Part shown: positions 34,197 to 49,100 of the stretch, piece by piece
Layout: each line of letters begins with the position of its first letter
Position numbering within the stretch: the first letter of the stretch is position 1
Source: Henricia sp. BOLD:AAB3569
Taxonomy: Eukaryota > Echinodermata > Asteroidea > Spinulosida > Echinasteridae
Assembly (NCBI GenBank): GCA_037783545.1
Contig: JBBELK010000297.1
Span: forward strand, 1,240,001 to 1,304,000
Length of the DNA: 64,000 nt
Reading direction: 5' to 3'
Notes under the pieces: model-generated
The model's database searches: none
Told to the model about the DNA's origin: nothing
What the model saw: the letters and a program-made list of their open reading frames with translations, nothing else
Program-made: the position numbers and the translations under genes

Positions 34197-37100
34197 CTGA
34201 AAAGAAAAAAACACACAAAATGCATCTTATGAGAGATGAGAGATTACCCTTCTGCCTGTTCCACGTGAATAATGCCAGGATTAGTGACTTATGTCTTTAC
34301 ACATAAACAGACTAATTTTTGTTGCTATGTGGTGCACATGACAGGTGAGGTACAGAACCAATACTGTGTTCAATAAGGACAGAATGGCATAAAGCAACCA
34401 GACTGTTGATTACTAGGCAATGGTGTGCACCACGTAGCAACAACAGCATAGTATGTAAATCTCTAAACTGCACCTCCACTTGTAAGTATTTGGGGCACCA
34501 GCTATTATGCAAATGTTGCATGCATAAGGCCAACTCAGAAGACATGACATGATAAATGGGTACCTTATACAATAGACCTTTATCATGGTGCGTCCATCTT
34601 TGTCTTGTTCCCCATAGTACATGTCGGGCACGACCGGTGCGTGTGCGCGACCACGCACTAGTGCATACAATTCTCCATTGTTGTTTTGAGAAAATCACTG
34701 TCCGCGCTACGCATTTTTTAAAAACGCGTTACGCGTGTGTCATTGTGATGCACACAATGAAAATTGTCAACACGGGGCCAAACTATTTTTTTCTGCAAGC
34801 CTCACTATGGTTACGTCCATTTTAATAGGGGAAAAGGGAAGATGGCCGCACCGTGATAAAGACTAAGACATGATGTCATCACTTGACCATATGCGTATGA
34901 CGTCAAAGTTCTTACATGTTTATCCAGGAAATCCCTCAGGTTGTTCTTAGAGTATTTAATCCCGGCGTTCTTTAACTCGGTGTGGAAATCGTCCAATACA
35001 AGGGGCTGTGAAATAAGAATGATTCCAACATTAATTCTTAATATGGTAATGTCTAAAATTATTGACTACAAATTTTAATTGGTGGACAAAGAAACTACCA
35101 GAGGCAGCTGGAACCAAACAAGACATTTATGTATGGACCACGAAACAATATAGTTATCACATGAACATGAGTGGAATACGGCATGATGTAGTGCGTCTGC
35201 GTCCCATATGCTCCAGGAGCGCGAGTGGGATAACAAATTTACATTCAAGCAAACTTGGCGCACTAATAACGCGCAATACACACGCAGGCTGCAATGCACA
35301 CCCAGGCTGCAATACATGTGCAGGACACAGTGCAGAGAATCACGCGCATAACAAGCCACATCGGACGCACACGCGTCACATTTCAATTTGCAGTCAAGTA
35401 GTATGCAGCTCCGTGTAGGAAACACAGTGCGTTTGAAATACCAGGGCGCATCACGCAGAGTGCGACATTAAAATCGGAAGGGGTATATGGTACAATGTCA
35501 CACTGTTGTTGCCATGGATCCACCAATAAGAACCACGGATTAAAGTTTGCTTGAATATAAAGTCAATTATTTCCTTAGTAATAGTAGCAACCTATAATTA
35601 TTGACTACAGCATTGGAAAAGAAGTCAAAGCTCAACTTTGATTGTGAACAGGAAAATACAAAGCTATTCTGATGTTTTGAGAAAAGAACGGCAATGTATT
35701 TACCTCATATTGGAGTATCTTCTCATAGAGGGCCGGTTTAGACTGAATGTACACCTTGATTGCTTCCTCCAAGTTGGCTGCTGTCTGTGGGAACATAATG
35801 TTACACTTTCATTCAATATTTTGTAAAGATGTTGATTGAAAGATTGGTTGGCTTATTCATTATTTATTCATTGTGGCCAACTCAGCCAAATTGCGAGTTA
35901 AAACATTAAAATCACGATAGTTGCAGATAGTTTGTGTTCACGGAAACCTTCAACAAACACTTGAGACTTAACTTAGAGAAAATTGAGATGGGACACGATT
36001 TAAGAAAAATGACCGACCCAGAAAACGTGCTTTATTGTTCACATGAACATATTCGTTCCATTCATTATTTGTTTTATATAACGCCCAAAGAGATAATTGT
36101 CATTTGATTGGAGAACATCTGACAGCCACCGCGTCTTACGCAGCGCCATGCAATGTCACGCGCGTACACGAACACGCACTTGTATTAAAATGCATGCAGT
36201 GCGCGTGCCATGCAATGGAAACAGGCGCACCGTGCAATGGAAACAGGCGCACCGTGCAATGGAAACAGGCGCACCGTGCAATGGGAACAATGGTATGGAA
36301 CAAAAATGCACGGTTGGTGACATATCATTAAATGGTTAAATTATTTAACGCCATGTGACCTGCTATCATCCAATCAAATGACAGGGATCTACTTGGACTT
36401 TATATAATATAGTATATCAAATTAACTAGGAGATAGTTACCGTTTGAGACGGCATGATTTCATCCTCCCCTTCCTCATAATCTCCTTCAGGACAATCCTC
36501 GGTGTTCTCGTACTCACTGCAAGCAAGAAATTTATATTCGTGTTCGTATGTGGAATATGAGGTCCAGGAACCAATCTAGCATGATTGCGCAGAGTTTTAC
36601 TGCGCACTAAACTGGTTCACGGTCCCTCTTTTGTGCGGCCCAAGAAGGCGGGGAAGTGAAGATGGCAGGAATTGCATGTTTTTAAAATAAATAATTATTT
36701 GAAAATGGCATCGTTAAAAATCATATAAATTAAAGAAGAAAATCGTAAAATGGGTGAAAAATCGTAAAAAGTACGCCAAAATCATGCATGTTGGCAGCTC
36801 TGCATGTAGTGTACATGCATTGATTTGATTTTCTGACTTCACATCTCACCTCTGGTCACTAGTATCATCATTATCGCCCGACTCAGTTTGAGTATTTTTC
36901 TGACTGTTGAGGTCTCCATCAATTCCCTTGGTGCCAGGTTTCCAGCCTCCTCCCGTTATTAGTGGACCAGTTTTCTTGGAGGGAGCTTTCTGAGTCGGCT
37001 GTTCAGACGACGTGGGTTTAGACGACGTGGGTTTAGACGTGGGTTTAGACGAGGTTGGCTTAGACGAGGTTGGCTTAGACGAGGTTGGCTTAGATGAGGT

Positions 37101-40100
37101 TGGCTTAGACGAGGTTGGCTTTGACGAGGTTGGCTTAGACGAGGTGGGCTGGTTGGCTGATGGTGCTGCCCTAGGGAGTCTGAAGGAGGGTCCCGATTCA
37201 TCCGTGTCTGAACCACCGTCTTCCAGTACTGTGAAGGGGCAAAGGGAGTGAAGATGCAAAGTGAAGTGTATCAGTATGGTGTAAAATAAGCACTATAAAT
37301 CGTAGGGAACTTTGGCAGAAGGGGGTGTCATAAAAAGTGCTTCGAGTTCAGATGGAAATACTCTAAATCAATACCAGCACTGTCAAACCATTGTGTATGT
37401 TCATGAGAACCAATTGAGTTTCAAGATATGGGTCATTCTATAAATTTGGGGTCCAACGTGTGACATTTTTCTGTCCCCGTTACACTATTTGCCATACAAG
37501 TATCATTAAAAATGCCTTCAAAACATACTTTTATGAATTGTACTTACTCTTTGAGTTAAAGAATATGTCCTGAATTTGCAAACTACAACATTTTACAAGA
37601 TGTCAGATGTAACGGGGGACAGAAAAATTGGACCCCAAATTTATAGAATGACCCATATCCAAGTAACTTGTTTGAGTGTAGGTAATAAAAACAATGATGG
37701 ACCAACAAACAACATTTTAACATTAAGGAATTATTGCGTAATTGTTGCCAATCACGATGCGGCATGCACTATACACTCATAGCGTGCTCGGCCAGGACTC
37801 GAACCCACGACCTTCTGCATACTAGGCAGACGTCTTAACCACTCGACCACCGTTTAGAAGAGGGCACTTTCTCAGGGGCAATAAATTGAGCCCGTTGGTG
37901 GAATATATTTTTTACCTTGATGTGTGTGATGGTAGATTTCCTTGAGTTTCAGCCGAGCTTTCTTCTTTGGTAAAGGCTTCACTCCGTACCTCTTCAGTTC
38001 ATTCTAGAACAATATGAAGAATATCTCTAATTATGACAGGGGTGTAGGCTTGGGGGGGAGGGGGGGGGGGGGGGGGGGGGCGGTGCACCCACGTATAACA
38101 ACGCAATACATACAGGGTGTCCTTAAAACGTATACCTATTGTAAACAAAAATTTCAGAAAAAGATAAAATATCTGTGGAAAGATTTGAATGTCCTCTATG
38201 CACCAAGTTCATTATGTCATTGTTAAGGATGACTGAACATCATACTAGACGGTGCAGTGTGCTCATGTTATCATAAAGCATTGGGGTAATAGGTGCTGGA
38301 GGGTGATATAGCTCATCTATTGCCCCTTGGCTTATATGAAAGGTCTATGATTACCTTTAGATGAGGTGTGTTCATGTCGTCATCAGTTGGCATTGGGGTA
38401 ATAGGTGCTGGAGGGTGATATAGCTCATCTATTGCCCCTTGGCTTATATGAAAGGTCTATGATCACCTTTAGATGAGGTGTGTTCATGTCGTCATCAGTT
38501 GGCATTGGGGTAATAGGTGCTGGAGGGTGATATAGCTCATCTATTGCCCCTTGGCTTATATGAAAGGTCTATGATTACCTTTAGATGAGGTGTGTTCATG
38601 TCGTCATCAGTTGGCATTGGGGTAATAGGTGCTGGAGGGTGATATAGCTCATCTATTGCCTCTTGGCTTATATGAAAGGTCTATGATCACCTTTAGATGA
38701 GGTGTGTTCATGTCGTCATAAGGTAACATTGGGGTAATAGGTGCTGGAGGGTGATATAGCTCATCTATTGCCTCTTGGCTTATATGAAAGGTCTTTGATC
38801 ACCTTTAGATGAGGTGTGTTCATGTCATCATAAGTTAGCATTGGGGTAATAGGTGCTGGAGGGTGATATAGCTTATCTATTGCCCCTTGGCTTATATGAA
38901 AGGTCTATGATCACCTTTAGATGAGGTGTGTTCATGTCGTCATAAGGTAACATTGGGGTAATAGGTGCTGGAGGGTGATATAGCTCATCTATTGCCCCTT
39001 GGCTTATATGAAAGGTCTATGATCACCTTTAGATGAGGTGTGTTCATGTCGTCATAAGGTAACATTGGGGTAATAGGTGCTGGAGGGTGATATAGCTCAT
39101 CTATTGCCTCTTGGCTTATATGAAAGGTCTTTGATCACCTTTAGATGAGGTGTGTTCATGTCGTCATAAGGTAACATTGGGGTAATAGGTGCTGGAGGGT
39201 GATATAGCTCATCTATTGCCCCTTGGCTTATATGAAAGGTCTATGATCACCTTTAGATGAGGTGTGTTCATGTCGTCATAAGGTAACATTGGGGTAATAG
39301 GTGCTGGAGGGTGATATAGCTCATCTATTGCCCCTTGGCTTATATGAAAGGTCTATGATCACCTTTAGATGAGGTGTGTTCATGTCGTCATAAGTTGGCA
39401 TTGGGGTAATAGGTGCTGGAGGGTGATATAGCTCATCTATTGCCCCTTGGCTCTTTGGTGGTCTCCGAGTCACAACAGGTGTTTCAACAACTTGCTTCCT
39501 TCCTCTTGATTGTTTGTCTGGGAGAAGAAAAAAAGAAATCATACATCTTGATTACAAAACCAGGCTAAGAAAAATTGGATATGCTTGACCTCTAACTTTA
39601 GTCTCTTGTCTTGTGTGTCGATGTTATCCAGGAATAACATTAACAAGTCATGTGACAATACACAAATGCACAAATGCTAACATTCTTAAACTTTCTTTTC
39701 CAAAGTTCCTATTATTGATGCTATAAGAAACTTGGCAATTTCGAAAGAAATTTTCAACTTACCTTTTAACTGTTTTAAGCTTGGACCGGCCCCAACCATG
39801 ACCCCTCCCCAAGCCGTTTCCTCGTCAATATTCCCCTCCTTCAGCTGACAGAGAAAGCTCTCACTACATCCAAATTCCTCAGCCTCGTCCCTCAGGAGTG
39901 TAGATTTAGACAGAACATTGGTCAATCTTTCTTGAGATGGTGAGATGGCCAGTGTTGGTCTTGGGGGCGATGGGGCATCCTCTGAACTGCAGAAGCTTCC
40001 TATAGTGATATTGCCGTGACTACTGTTGTCGTGACTAATCCTGGACGTCTGAAGTGGTGACTTGGAAGTGGCAGATTTTAAAGTTGATGGCTTTGTTTTT

Positions 40101-43100
40101 AGAATAAACAAAACAAATATATAAATAAATATATTAAAGAATAGCAAATAATATATAGAATATTTACTTGAAAACAAAAGCAGATTTTTTGAAATGGACC
40201 AGTAGAGGTTCCCTTATTTTAAGCTTAAGTAAGTCATTTATGAGTAAACAGTAAAGCACTTTTAACGTAAAAATTTACCTAATTAAATAAATCTTTCTAC
40301 ATTTTCCTAAATACGTTTACTTTGCTTTTACAATTTGCTTCATGGCATTGTTTTCAATGTAATGGCTACTGTTTGCCATAGCCAGAGTCTAAGAGTTAAA
40401 CAAATAAATGAAGACATGCTTACTACTGCAAGAGCGGTAGAAACTACTTTGCCAGATGTATTGATGTCTTTCTCGGTCTGTGATGAGATCCGTTGAGGTG
40501 AAGGTTTTTCGGAGGGTGGATCTTCCATCTCCGGTTGACAGTAGAAACTGAAGTCATCCATGAAGCCATCATCATCAGCTCCGTAATAAGCAAATTGGTC
40601 CTCAGAGACGTCTTGAGGTAAGGGTGACATGTCTCGAGGTGAAGGAACATTTGCTGCATCTGATGACGACTTCTGAGAGGAGTTGGTGTCTTGACATTTG
40701 ATATCTTCTTGAGAGGTTGATGTGCATCTTATCCTGTTTGGGGTCTGTAAATCTGAAGCATCTTCAGAGGCTTTCTTGGGAGAAGCTAGACTGTTCAAAT
40801 TATCAGTGATCGTAACCGGTGATGAGGGTGAACAACTTTCATAAGATGCAGTAATCCTTGGCCTTAAAGACGCTTCATGTACTTGAGTCGACGCACATGA
40901 TGACTTGGGCGATTTGATTACTGGAACCTTTTTGTTGTCAACTTCTAAATCCACTGATGAAGATTCTGAATTGTGCCTTGTGGGTGACATTCCCACACAG
41001 AGGTGATCTGGCCATGAAATGTCTGTTGTGTCAGTGGATTTAAGGTTCATTTTGAAGTTGGGCCTCAAAGATGGAGCTTCATTTTCATCATCCTCTGCAG
41101 ATTGAAAAACACTGAATTCATCGATGATGCAAGCGGGACTAAGATGGTTCGCATCAATTACCGAGCATTGTATTTGAGAGGCAGAACTTTTTGGTCTCTT
41201 GGTTGCTATCTTGTCATCGCTGCTAGAAAAGTCTTCAGTGTGCAATTTTCTTTTCCGCCTTGTAATACTCCCCTCATTCACAATGGTATCATCGCAGCTG
41301 ACAGTACTGAGAGATAGGGATGATGCATCTTTCTGGGTCATGCGGGATGGTCCAAATGTTGGTGATGGGGGTGGGGAGGGAGAGAGGGGCGGTGGAGGGA
41401 TGGAGCTGATTATCTCCGGAGTGTCAGCATCAAAGAAATCTGGTCTAGGTCTTAACGGTGTGCCTGGTAAAGATAATGGCTGGTTATCATTGAGTTGCTC
41501 AGTTGAAGCCAATTCAGCGATATTTGTTTTAGGGGTTATTTTAAGTCTTTGCTTATTTTCTTTCAGAGCTGGACTTGCATCACCGACAAGTGCTTTGTCC
41601 AACGACATAATGAAACCTTGATGTCTGCTAACCCATACGGAATTCTGTCCAAACACGGGAGTTGAAGTGTCCCTCATCAGATTGTCTGCAGCTCTAAATG
41701 CTGCAGGAGTCTCGGAGACAGAGGTGAACCTTTCAGATTGCCTTGGCTTTGCCGACATTGCACTAGGAACAACAGAGGTATCAACCTTGTTTAATGGTTT
41801 TGTGTCTGCCATTTCCTTTATAATTGGCCCGATATCTCGTCGCCTGAAGGTAAATTTCTGAGGTTTAGCCATGGGTGGTCTTTCGGGCGAAGATTTCTTA
41901 GCTGGATGGGGGATCACTATTTGACCTGAAGATGTCTTTGTTTCTTGTAACAAGTCTCCATCCTTGTCCAGATTAGTTTGAAGATGATCACTTTCTGGAC
42001 CATGAATTACCCCTTCAATATCACCTCGTCCACCTTCAGGTGTTGCAACATGTCCAATGTCTTCATCATCATGTGAAAGATCAATCACATCAACACATGC
42101 ATCTTTAAACTCCACCACAGCGCCCTCACGTCTGCTATTAAGCCTCCTCTCTTCATCAGACCTTGCTACCTTATTTGCATTATTAGTCCCAGTGTCTTTG
42201 ATTTCACGTTTATCAGGTTGACTCTTGATGTTAACGAACGGTAAAGTTTCCCCTTCAGTGCCCGAGGATCCAGAAGCAGATTCCCTTTCGCTGGACACAA
42301 TTCCACCACCTTTACCATCAACACGACTCCCATCGGCAGAGCTGTCGAACAATGACACGGTGCAATTTGCTTCTTCTTCAAATTCTCCATCAGATTTTAA
42401 TATAACGGAAACTTTGAAGTTTGAACTGGTTTCTTGTGACTTGTGGCTCATTCCTCTGAATTCCCAATCCTGGCTGATGTCCATCTTTTCCACATCTGAA
42501 TCACTTTCGTCGCTTGAGTTGAAAATGCTATCACCAACATCTGCTAGTGTTGAATCTGGTTCCTTTGAAGATTGACATTTCTTATCAAGACACTCCTTAA
42601 AGCTCCTGGCCATTTCTGGCTTCTGCGTCTCATCTTTGCCCCATTTCCATTTCTCAGCGTTCCTTGGTTTCAGGTTAAGCTGGCTCTGCAGGCAGCTCCC
42701 AACAGTCGGCCGAGACAGCTCGTCTTTCATAGGAGAAACTGAGATGTCATCAGACAGCTTCTTGATGGAAATAAAGCAGGGAGTTGTGACCCTCTCCAGA
42801 GATAAATTGATTACATCATCTGAACTAGTACTGTGGTTCCTTTTTTTGGAATTCTTTTCTGATTCGATACTTCTTGATAACTTTCCTCCAACATCTATAT
42901 TGGATTTATCAAATTGATTCGTTAAGGATCTAGGGTTCTGTGGTTGGCAGCTACTTTGAAGCTGCTCAATTATTGTAAATGAATGCCTCCTATGGTTTCC
43001 CGATACTTTTTGAGAGCTATTTCCTTGTTTATCTTCATCAGACGCATCCTCATCAATATCAGCGTCTCCGACATTGTCTTCCTTAAGATGATTTCCAAGA

Positions 43101-46100
43101 CCTTTCTTCTGTCTTTGAGTACTGATATACTCATAAATCTCTTCCAAATCTTCCTCATCTGGCACACTGTCCTTTCCTTCCGCATCACTTTCCGTATCAG
43201 TCACAAGATACGAGACTTTACGCTTGGAATGTGATAACATCTTCCCACCACCGTCATCTGACAAACGATCGTCTTCACTTTTAAGACTGTCGTCCGTCTC
43301 CTCCCCACTGCTGCTACTACTCTCCCATAGACTCTGCATCAATTCATCTAGACCTTTATTAGGAAGGAACTCGTCACTGTTTTGTCCTAGTTGTTGACTT
43401 TGATCGCACATATCTGGCTGAGCCTCTTGGATCGAAGTGTCGGGGTTAAATACACTGGACAAATCTTCCTCGATTATCATCTTGTTGCAAAAATCCGACA
43501 GCTCCGTCAGTGTGAACCTGAGCAAAGACACAAAAAATGCAAAGTTTACAGACAGTCACTTTTTGTTACAATATTACAAATATTTGAATCCCCAAAATTT
43601 TAACACAATATTTGGTATTGTGCCTAATCATCATTGAAATAAAACAACCAAACGTGGGATGAGAGAAAAATCATATGGGCCTCCTCAGGATGTGGGCCTC
43701 ATCAGGATGTGGGCCTCATCAGAAAGTGGGCCTCATCAGAAAGTGGGCCTCATCAGGATGTGGGCCTCATCAGGATGTGGGCCTCATCAGGATGTGGGCC
43801 TCATCAGGATGTGGGCCTCATCAGGATGTGGGCCTCATCAGAATGTGGGCCTCATCAGAATGTGGGCCTCATGAGGATGTGGGCCTCATGAGGATGTGGG
43901 CCTCATCAGAATATGGGCCTCATCAGAATGTGGGCCTCATCAGAACGTGGGCCTCATCAGGATTAGAACCCAGGACTTCTGACTCTCCAGATAGATGCTC
44001 TATCAGCTTAGCTATGAGGCACCATAGTATACCCTATCATCAGGTTTTCCTTACTAAAACCTGATGGAGTACAAATGACCCACTAACAATTTTCATCATA
44101 TGTGTGGCTATACCTCTCAGCAAACTGTTGAACCTCTCTCGCGTTACAGCTTGTTGCAGTCATCTTGCCAGCATAGATAAAGTCCAGTGCACAAATAACA
44201 GTACTGCCATTGAAATCAAGCAGGCTCAGTCGTTTGGCACCATCGTTACTCTGAGAGGGGGCATCTTCAATGAGCTGCAGGATAAATAAATTAAAATAAC
44301 CAAGAATAAATAAGCCTAAATAATTACGTCGAGAAAGGGCAAAACAAACCCTAATAGAGCCTAAATTTGTTGTCAGTAGGTATTTTTCATGGAGTAGTCA
44401 TGCATCTGCAGTGGTGTTGATTTAATTTGGTACCTCAGACTCATTCAGCTTTTTGCATTATTATTATTTCTTTCTGGTATTCATAACAAGGATTCCTCGC
44501 AAGCGTGAGGAAACCCATGAAGAATTAGAAATGACCAGATACACCGGGGAATCCCCTTACTCTTCACGAAAGAATGCTCTGGGATCTTTAGAGTGCGTTA
44601 CCGTTACCTAACACACTGGACCAACAGGTTTACATCCCTTCCGAAGGATGGAGCAAGTGTGGTTGAGTGCCTTGCTCAAGGGCACAGGTACAGCAGCCGG
44701 GGGGAGGTTCGAACCCGCTACCCCACGTTTTCACCTGTGATTGAAACAAATTTAGTCTTTGCAGTGTTCGTCACAAGCAGTTTTTAGCAGGGCAGTCCAC
44801 CCTGACAAAATTTCATGTCACCCTGCGAATGTTTTGCAATCCTGCTAAAATAATGATTTATTGTGGTGCAAGCTACAGTTATTTTGTGTTTGTGAATGCA
44901 GAGTTGTTTTAAACCTGATGCAGTAACACATCCAAAGTCTAACAAGTGCAAACAGGTAAGGGTTTTAAACATTTCATGAAAAACAAAATTCCCTGATTTT
45001 TTTTTCCTGATGAATTTTCAACATTTTCAGTTTAAAACATCTTAAAAGCCAATCATACAGTGGACAGTACGTTTGGACATGAGACAAAACAGATACATGT
45101 AGTAGGCCTGCTATACCATCTCAAGATCCCCTTGAACAATAGTTTGTACCATCACCCTCAGAGCCAATATTTGCAAACTTAGACATTTGAAGCAAATTGG
45201 CTTGGGAATTGTAATGAGACTTGCAACTTTACTGTAGAAAACTAATATGTGACTTGATTCATGAAAAAATGATACAGTTAAAGTCAGAAATACACGTACA
45301 CCACTACCATCATCACCCACAATAGTATACAGGACTATATATACCCGAACCATTGCAACGTGTACAAGCTATGTTTTTAAATACTGCATGCACGTGAGGA
45401 ATTCCACAAATTAGTTTAAAGATTTTAGTAAAGACTGTTACCAGTTTTAACACTTGTTTGCATACAGTTGTATTTATACTTCTGACTTCAACTGTATGGT
45501 TATTAATAACACTGCTCAGTGCTCACCTGGTCAAGAGAAGGGCAGCGAAGGCTTATCATAAACTGATGAGCAAAGATCAAAGGTTCGTCTGACGTGACGA
45601 TATGCAAATCACTAAGATGCTTGCTGTTCACAAGACTCGAGAGAGACTGTAGAATATCCTGCTGTACGGAGTTAATGCCTCTTGATGTTTCCTGCAGAAA
45701 AAAAAGCAGAGTAAAACAATTTTGTGAAAGAAATTTATGGACAGTAATAATTGGCAAAAATTTGCCGATTTCTTTAGCCTCTACTCCTCTTTATTCAGTT
45801 TGGCAATTATTAAACCACAAAATTGAAAACCATTCAAAGATCCATAAGTTATGACTTATGATCGCATATTAAAGGCACAGGCTCATCAGCAATGCACGCC
45901 AAATTAGTGCCACGAATTACGCAGCTCCATGTAGCAAAGGCATGGAGCTGCGTATTTCATTGCACGAATCTGGCGTGCGCGCATTGCTGACGAGCCTGTG
46001 CCTTTAAAGATACAACTGCATGAGGGTATCCGATTTAAGCTTCCAAACAAAAGAAATATATTCAAAATGGAAAGTTAGTGTGCATCCTATTATGCAGGAT

Positions 46101-49100
46101 TTTACTGAAACTACAGATGTTGCAAATTTCCTATTTTCTTTGGGTCAAGTTTAAACAGATCATCAGGTACAATTTTCAAAAAGAAAATACCTGGTCCTTT
46201 TGTTCATCTTGATTCTCCCCAGCTGGTATAAACCCACTGGCTGCAACATGACTCCTATCACTGGACTGTGTAGATGGATGGGAGGTACCCTCATCAGCTA
46301 ACTCAGCCAGGATCTGAACGGTTCTACCAAGAGCTTGGGTTGCTGAACTGTCCTGGTCTGAGCATGGCGATGTGGCTGGCTGGGAGGGCTCTGAAGAAAG
46401 TGGATTCTGAAGTTGGAAAATAACAAATTCATGTTACAAAAAGATTTTACTCCACACTTTTATTTTTGTTGAAAGGCACATTTTATTAATTGCAATAACC
46501 CAAATCGTTTACTCCAAGAGTTTACAAGAAAAAACTCGCTCAAAGTGTTTGTAGCAATGATATTAGATTCCACTGGATAATTTTTTCCCGTCTAAAATGT
46601 TATCTTTCTGCAATAAGTGTGCACTTTTATTTCTTAATCCTTCACTTAACACAAAAACTTCACATGGATTTTGAAGGCTTGAAACAATGCTATGTAGCTG
46701 ACAAGTATCATGTATACACTGCACTCAATTTAATGTGTTTTGTTCAGTTTTTTTTACTATGAAACAAATGTAGAGTTACCCTTTTCAATTCTGAATACGA
46801 CTCTTTCACCACATGGTACTTAAGATTCCTAGCTCTATGGATTGTAGCTTTTTGCAATCAGAGTGACTATTCAAGTTGTTCTGTGTGGTGTGCATGCAAT
46901 GGTGACCTATACTTCATTTTGACAGTAATAAATGTGTTGTTTTCAGCCTCTCAACAACAACAAGATAGACAGTTATTACTGGTTCTACGGGACAAACAAC
47001 TTAAAATATAAAAAAATAAAGAACATAAAATATGAAGAGTTTTATGATAAATTGGTACACCACGACCACAAAGACGAACCTTACAAATTGATAAATGGGC
47101 CTGCTAAAATTAAGACTGTACGAAGCACCACTTAAGGAGTATAATTAATCGGGTTTAAAACTCAAGCACATTTCCTTAAAGTCTGTTGCAGGTCAACCCT
47201 GGATGCGGCAAGCTACGCTGCTTGCAGGTGTATTTGTGTTGAGTAAAGAGGCCAAGATAATGTATAAAGACAATCAATCAAAGCCATTCTTGACAATGTA
47301 ATAAATACAGTCATAAATTATACAGTTTTTGACAGCATATACGAGGTTTTATTTGCAGAGAAGACGTGTGTTGTCTGCTTCTGTGGCCAAACCACTTTTG
47401 TAATATCTGGCCCAGATTTACTGCAGCAAGCTCAGAGACCAGAGGGAAGTGTATTGACCACTCTCACAGACGGCAATCTTTGTAGGAAAAATACAACTGC
47501 GTATTACATGCCATCAAATACGTGTACGCACATCATGGAAGATGTTCCAAACAAGAGCATGTATTGCTCAAAATTTGTTTGAAATACGGCGCAGCTGATG
47601 CATGTCACAAACAATTACGCTCAAAATCCTGAGGCATGTGGAAATCTGTATGAAGTGACATCATTTGAGAGAGATCCGTTGTGAAGTCATCTACTACGAT
47701 GGATGATATTTCTACATACACCGCTAGCGTCAATGGAAGTCTGGCCAAAAACCAAGCCGTGAGGTTCATCTACATTGCCCTTCTAGGAGCAGACATTATC
47801 CTGAATCTAACGCTAAATATCTTTGGATTGATCGTACTGTGCCAAATCCACAGCATCCAGGCTACGACTAAAGTGTTCATCAGGTCGTTGACAGTGTCCG
47901 ATCTCGGCATCGCGTTGCTGTACGCAGTGCCGCGCTTCATTCAGATGATGCTGCCATTTCGGCTTATCCGTAGCGTGCCCTGTCGATTTGAGATCATCAG
48001 TGGGACAATTCTCTTTAACGTGAACATTCTGTCATTGCTGTTACTAACAGTAGATCGCTACGCGAGTATTGTGTATTGTCTTCGCTACCCCACCCTCATG
48101 ACCATTTCCAGAGCGCGTTTTCTAGCCACTACTCCATGGATCTTAGCTTTCATTTATTCAACTATCTATATCTTCTCAACGCCACCAACATACTCATCTA
48201 CAAATGTCATATGTAGCTATCTAGAGGAATCGGTAAACTTCGTTATTTCAACTACTGTCATCCTCGGATCGCTTATCACCATACTAGCACTCTACGTTCA
48301 CATTGCCTTCATTGCACGCCGCCACAGAAGACGCATTGCGCATGAAAACCAAACTGGGTTTCCGGTGGTGGCGGGGAACCACTTCAAGACAAAGTCTCTA
48401 CGTACGATCTTCATCATCACCGTTTCCCTGGTGGTTTGTTGGCTACCTGATGTGATAGCAGTGACAGTGGCCAAGATGACCCATAATGACGGAGCAGTCA
48501 AATGGACGTTTCTCATCCAAATAGCTAACTGCTGGCTCAATACGATCATATATTATCTCAGAAATAACAATATTAGGCAAGCTGCGCACAGTATCATGGC
48601 TTCCTGCTTTAAGAGCATATGAGAAAACTCAAGACAAAGCCAATAGACTCTTTGCACAGGCTGCCATGGCAGGGGACAGTCACATTGTTCGTGTGCGTCA
48701 TGCATGAGTAGGCACTTTGTGAATATGGTGTATTGTCACATAATTTAAATATGAAAACCAGCCCCCTGTCATGCCCGCCGGTGCAAAGGGTCTGTGCTCC
48801 GACAATTTTCACTTTAACAGTAATCTATGTATGTATTTAGTATTTACATATTAATGCACAGGCTTCGTTATATAGATACTTTATACAAGGTAAGAGAAGT
48901 TACGAGTTCTGCCATATTGGAGGGCTGCAGGGGTGGATCCAGGGGAGCGTAGGGGAACATGGGGGGCGCACCCAACCCCCTTTTCCTTCATAAAATAAAA
49001 AATTTAAAAACTTTCGCAACCATTTGGGTATCTGCCTCGTATAATATCACACTTTTGCCTGTGGTTAAGCCGGGATTCCCGCTATGTGCTCACCATTTGA

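Noticed and set aside
36097-36339. Plus-strand frame with MET-GAPCNGN repeats
   Set aside because: Lies wholly inside a TATATAACGCCC mobile element and reflects its internal tandem repeat.
41199-41621. 140-aa plus-strand open frame inside the SLX4 large exon
   Set aside because: Antisense shadow of a proven coding exon; no independent start or splice context.
43677-43964. CRISPR-like regular repeat
   Set aside because: Units are contiguous 17-bp repeats without spacers in an animal intron; it is a minisatellite.
46932-47135. Plus-strand open frame ending KIKTVRSTT after a TTTTCAG
   Set aside because: AT-rich and lysine/asparagine-heavy, no partner exon or start context found; could be a retroelement fragment but unsupported.
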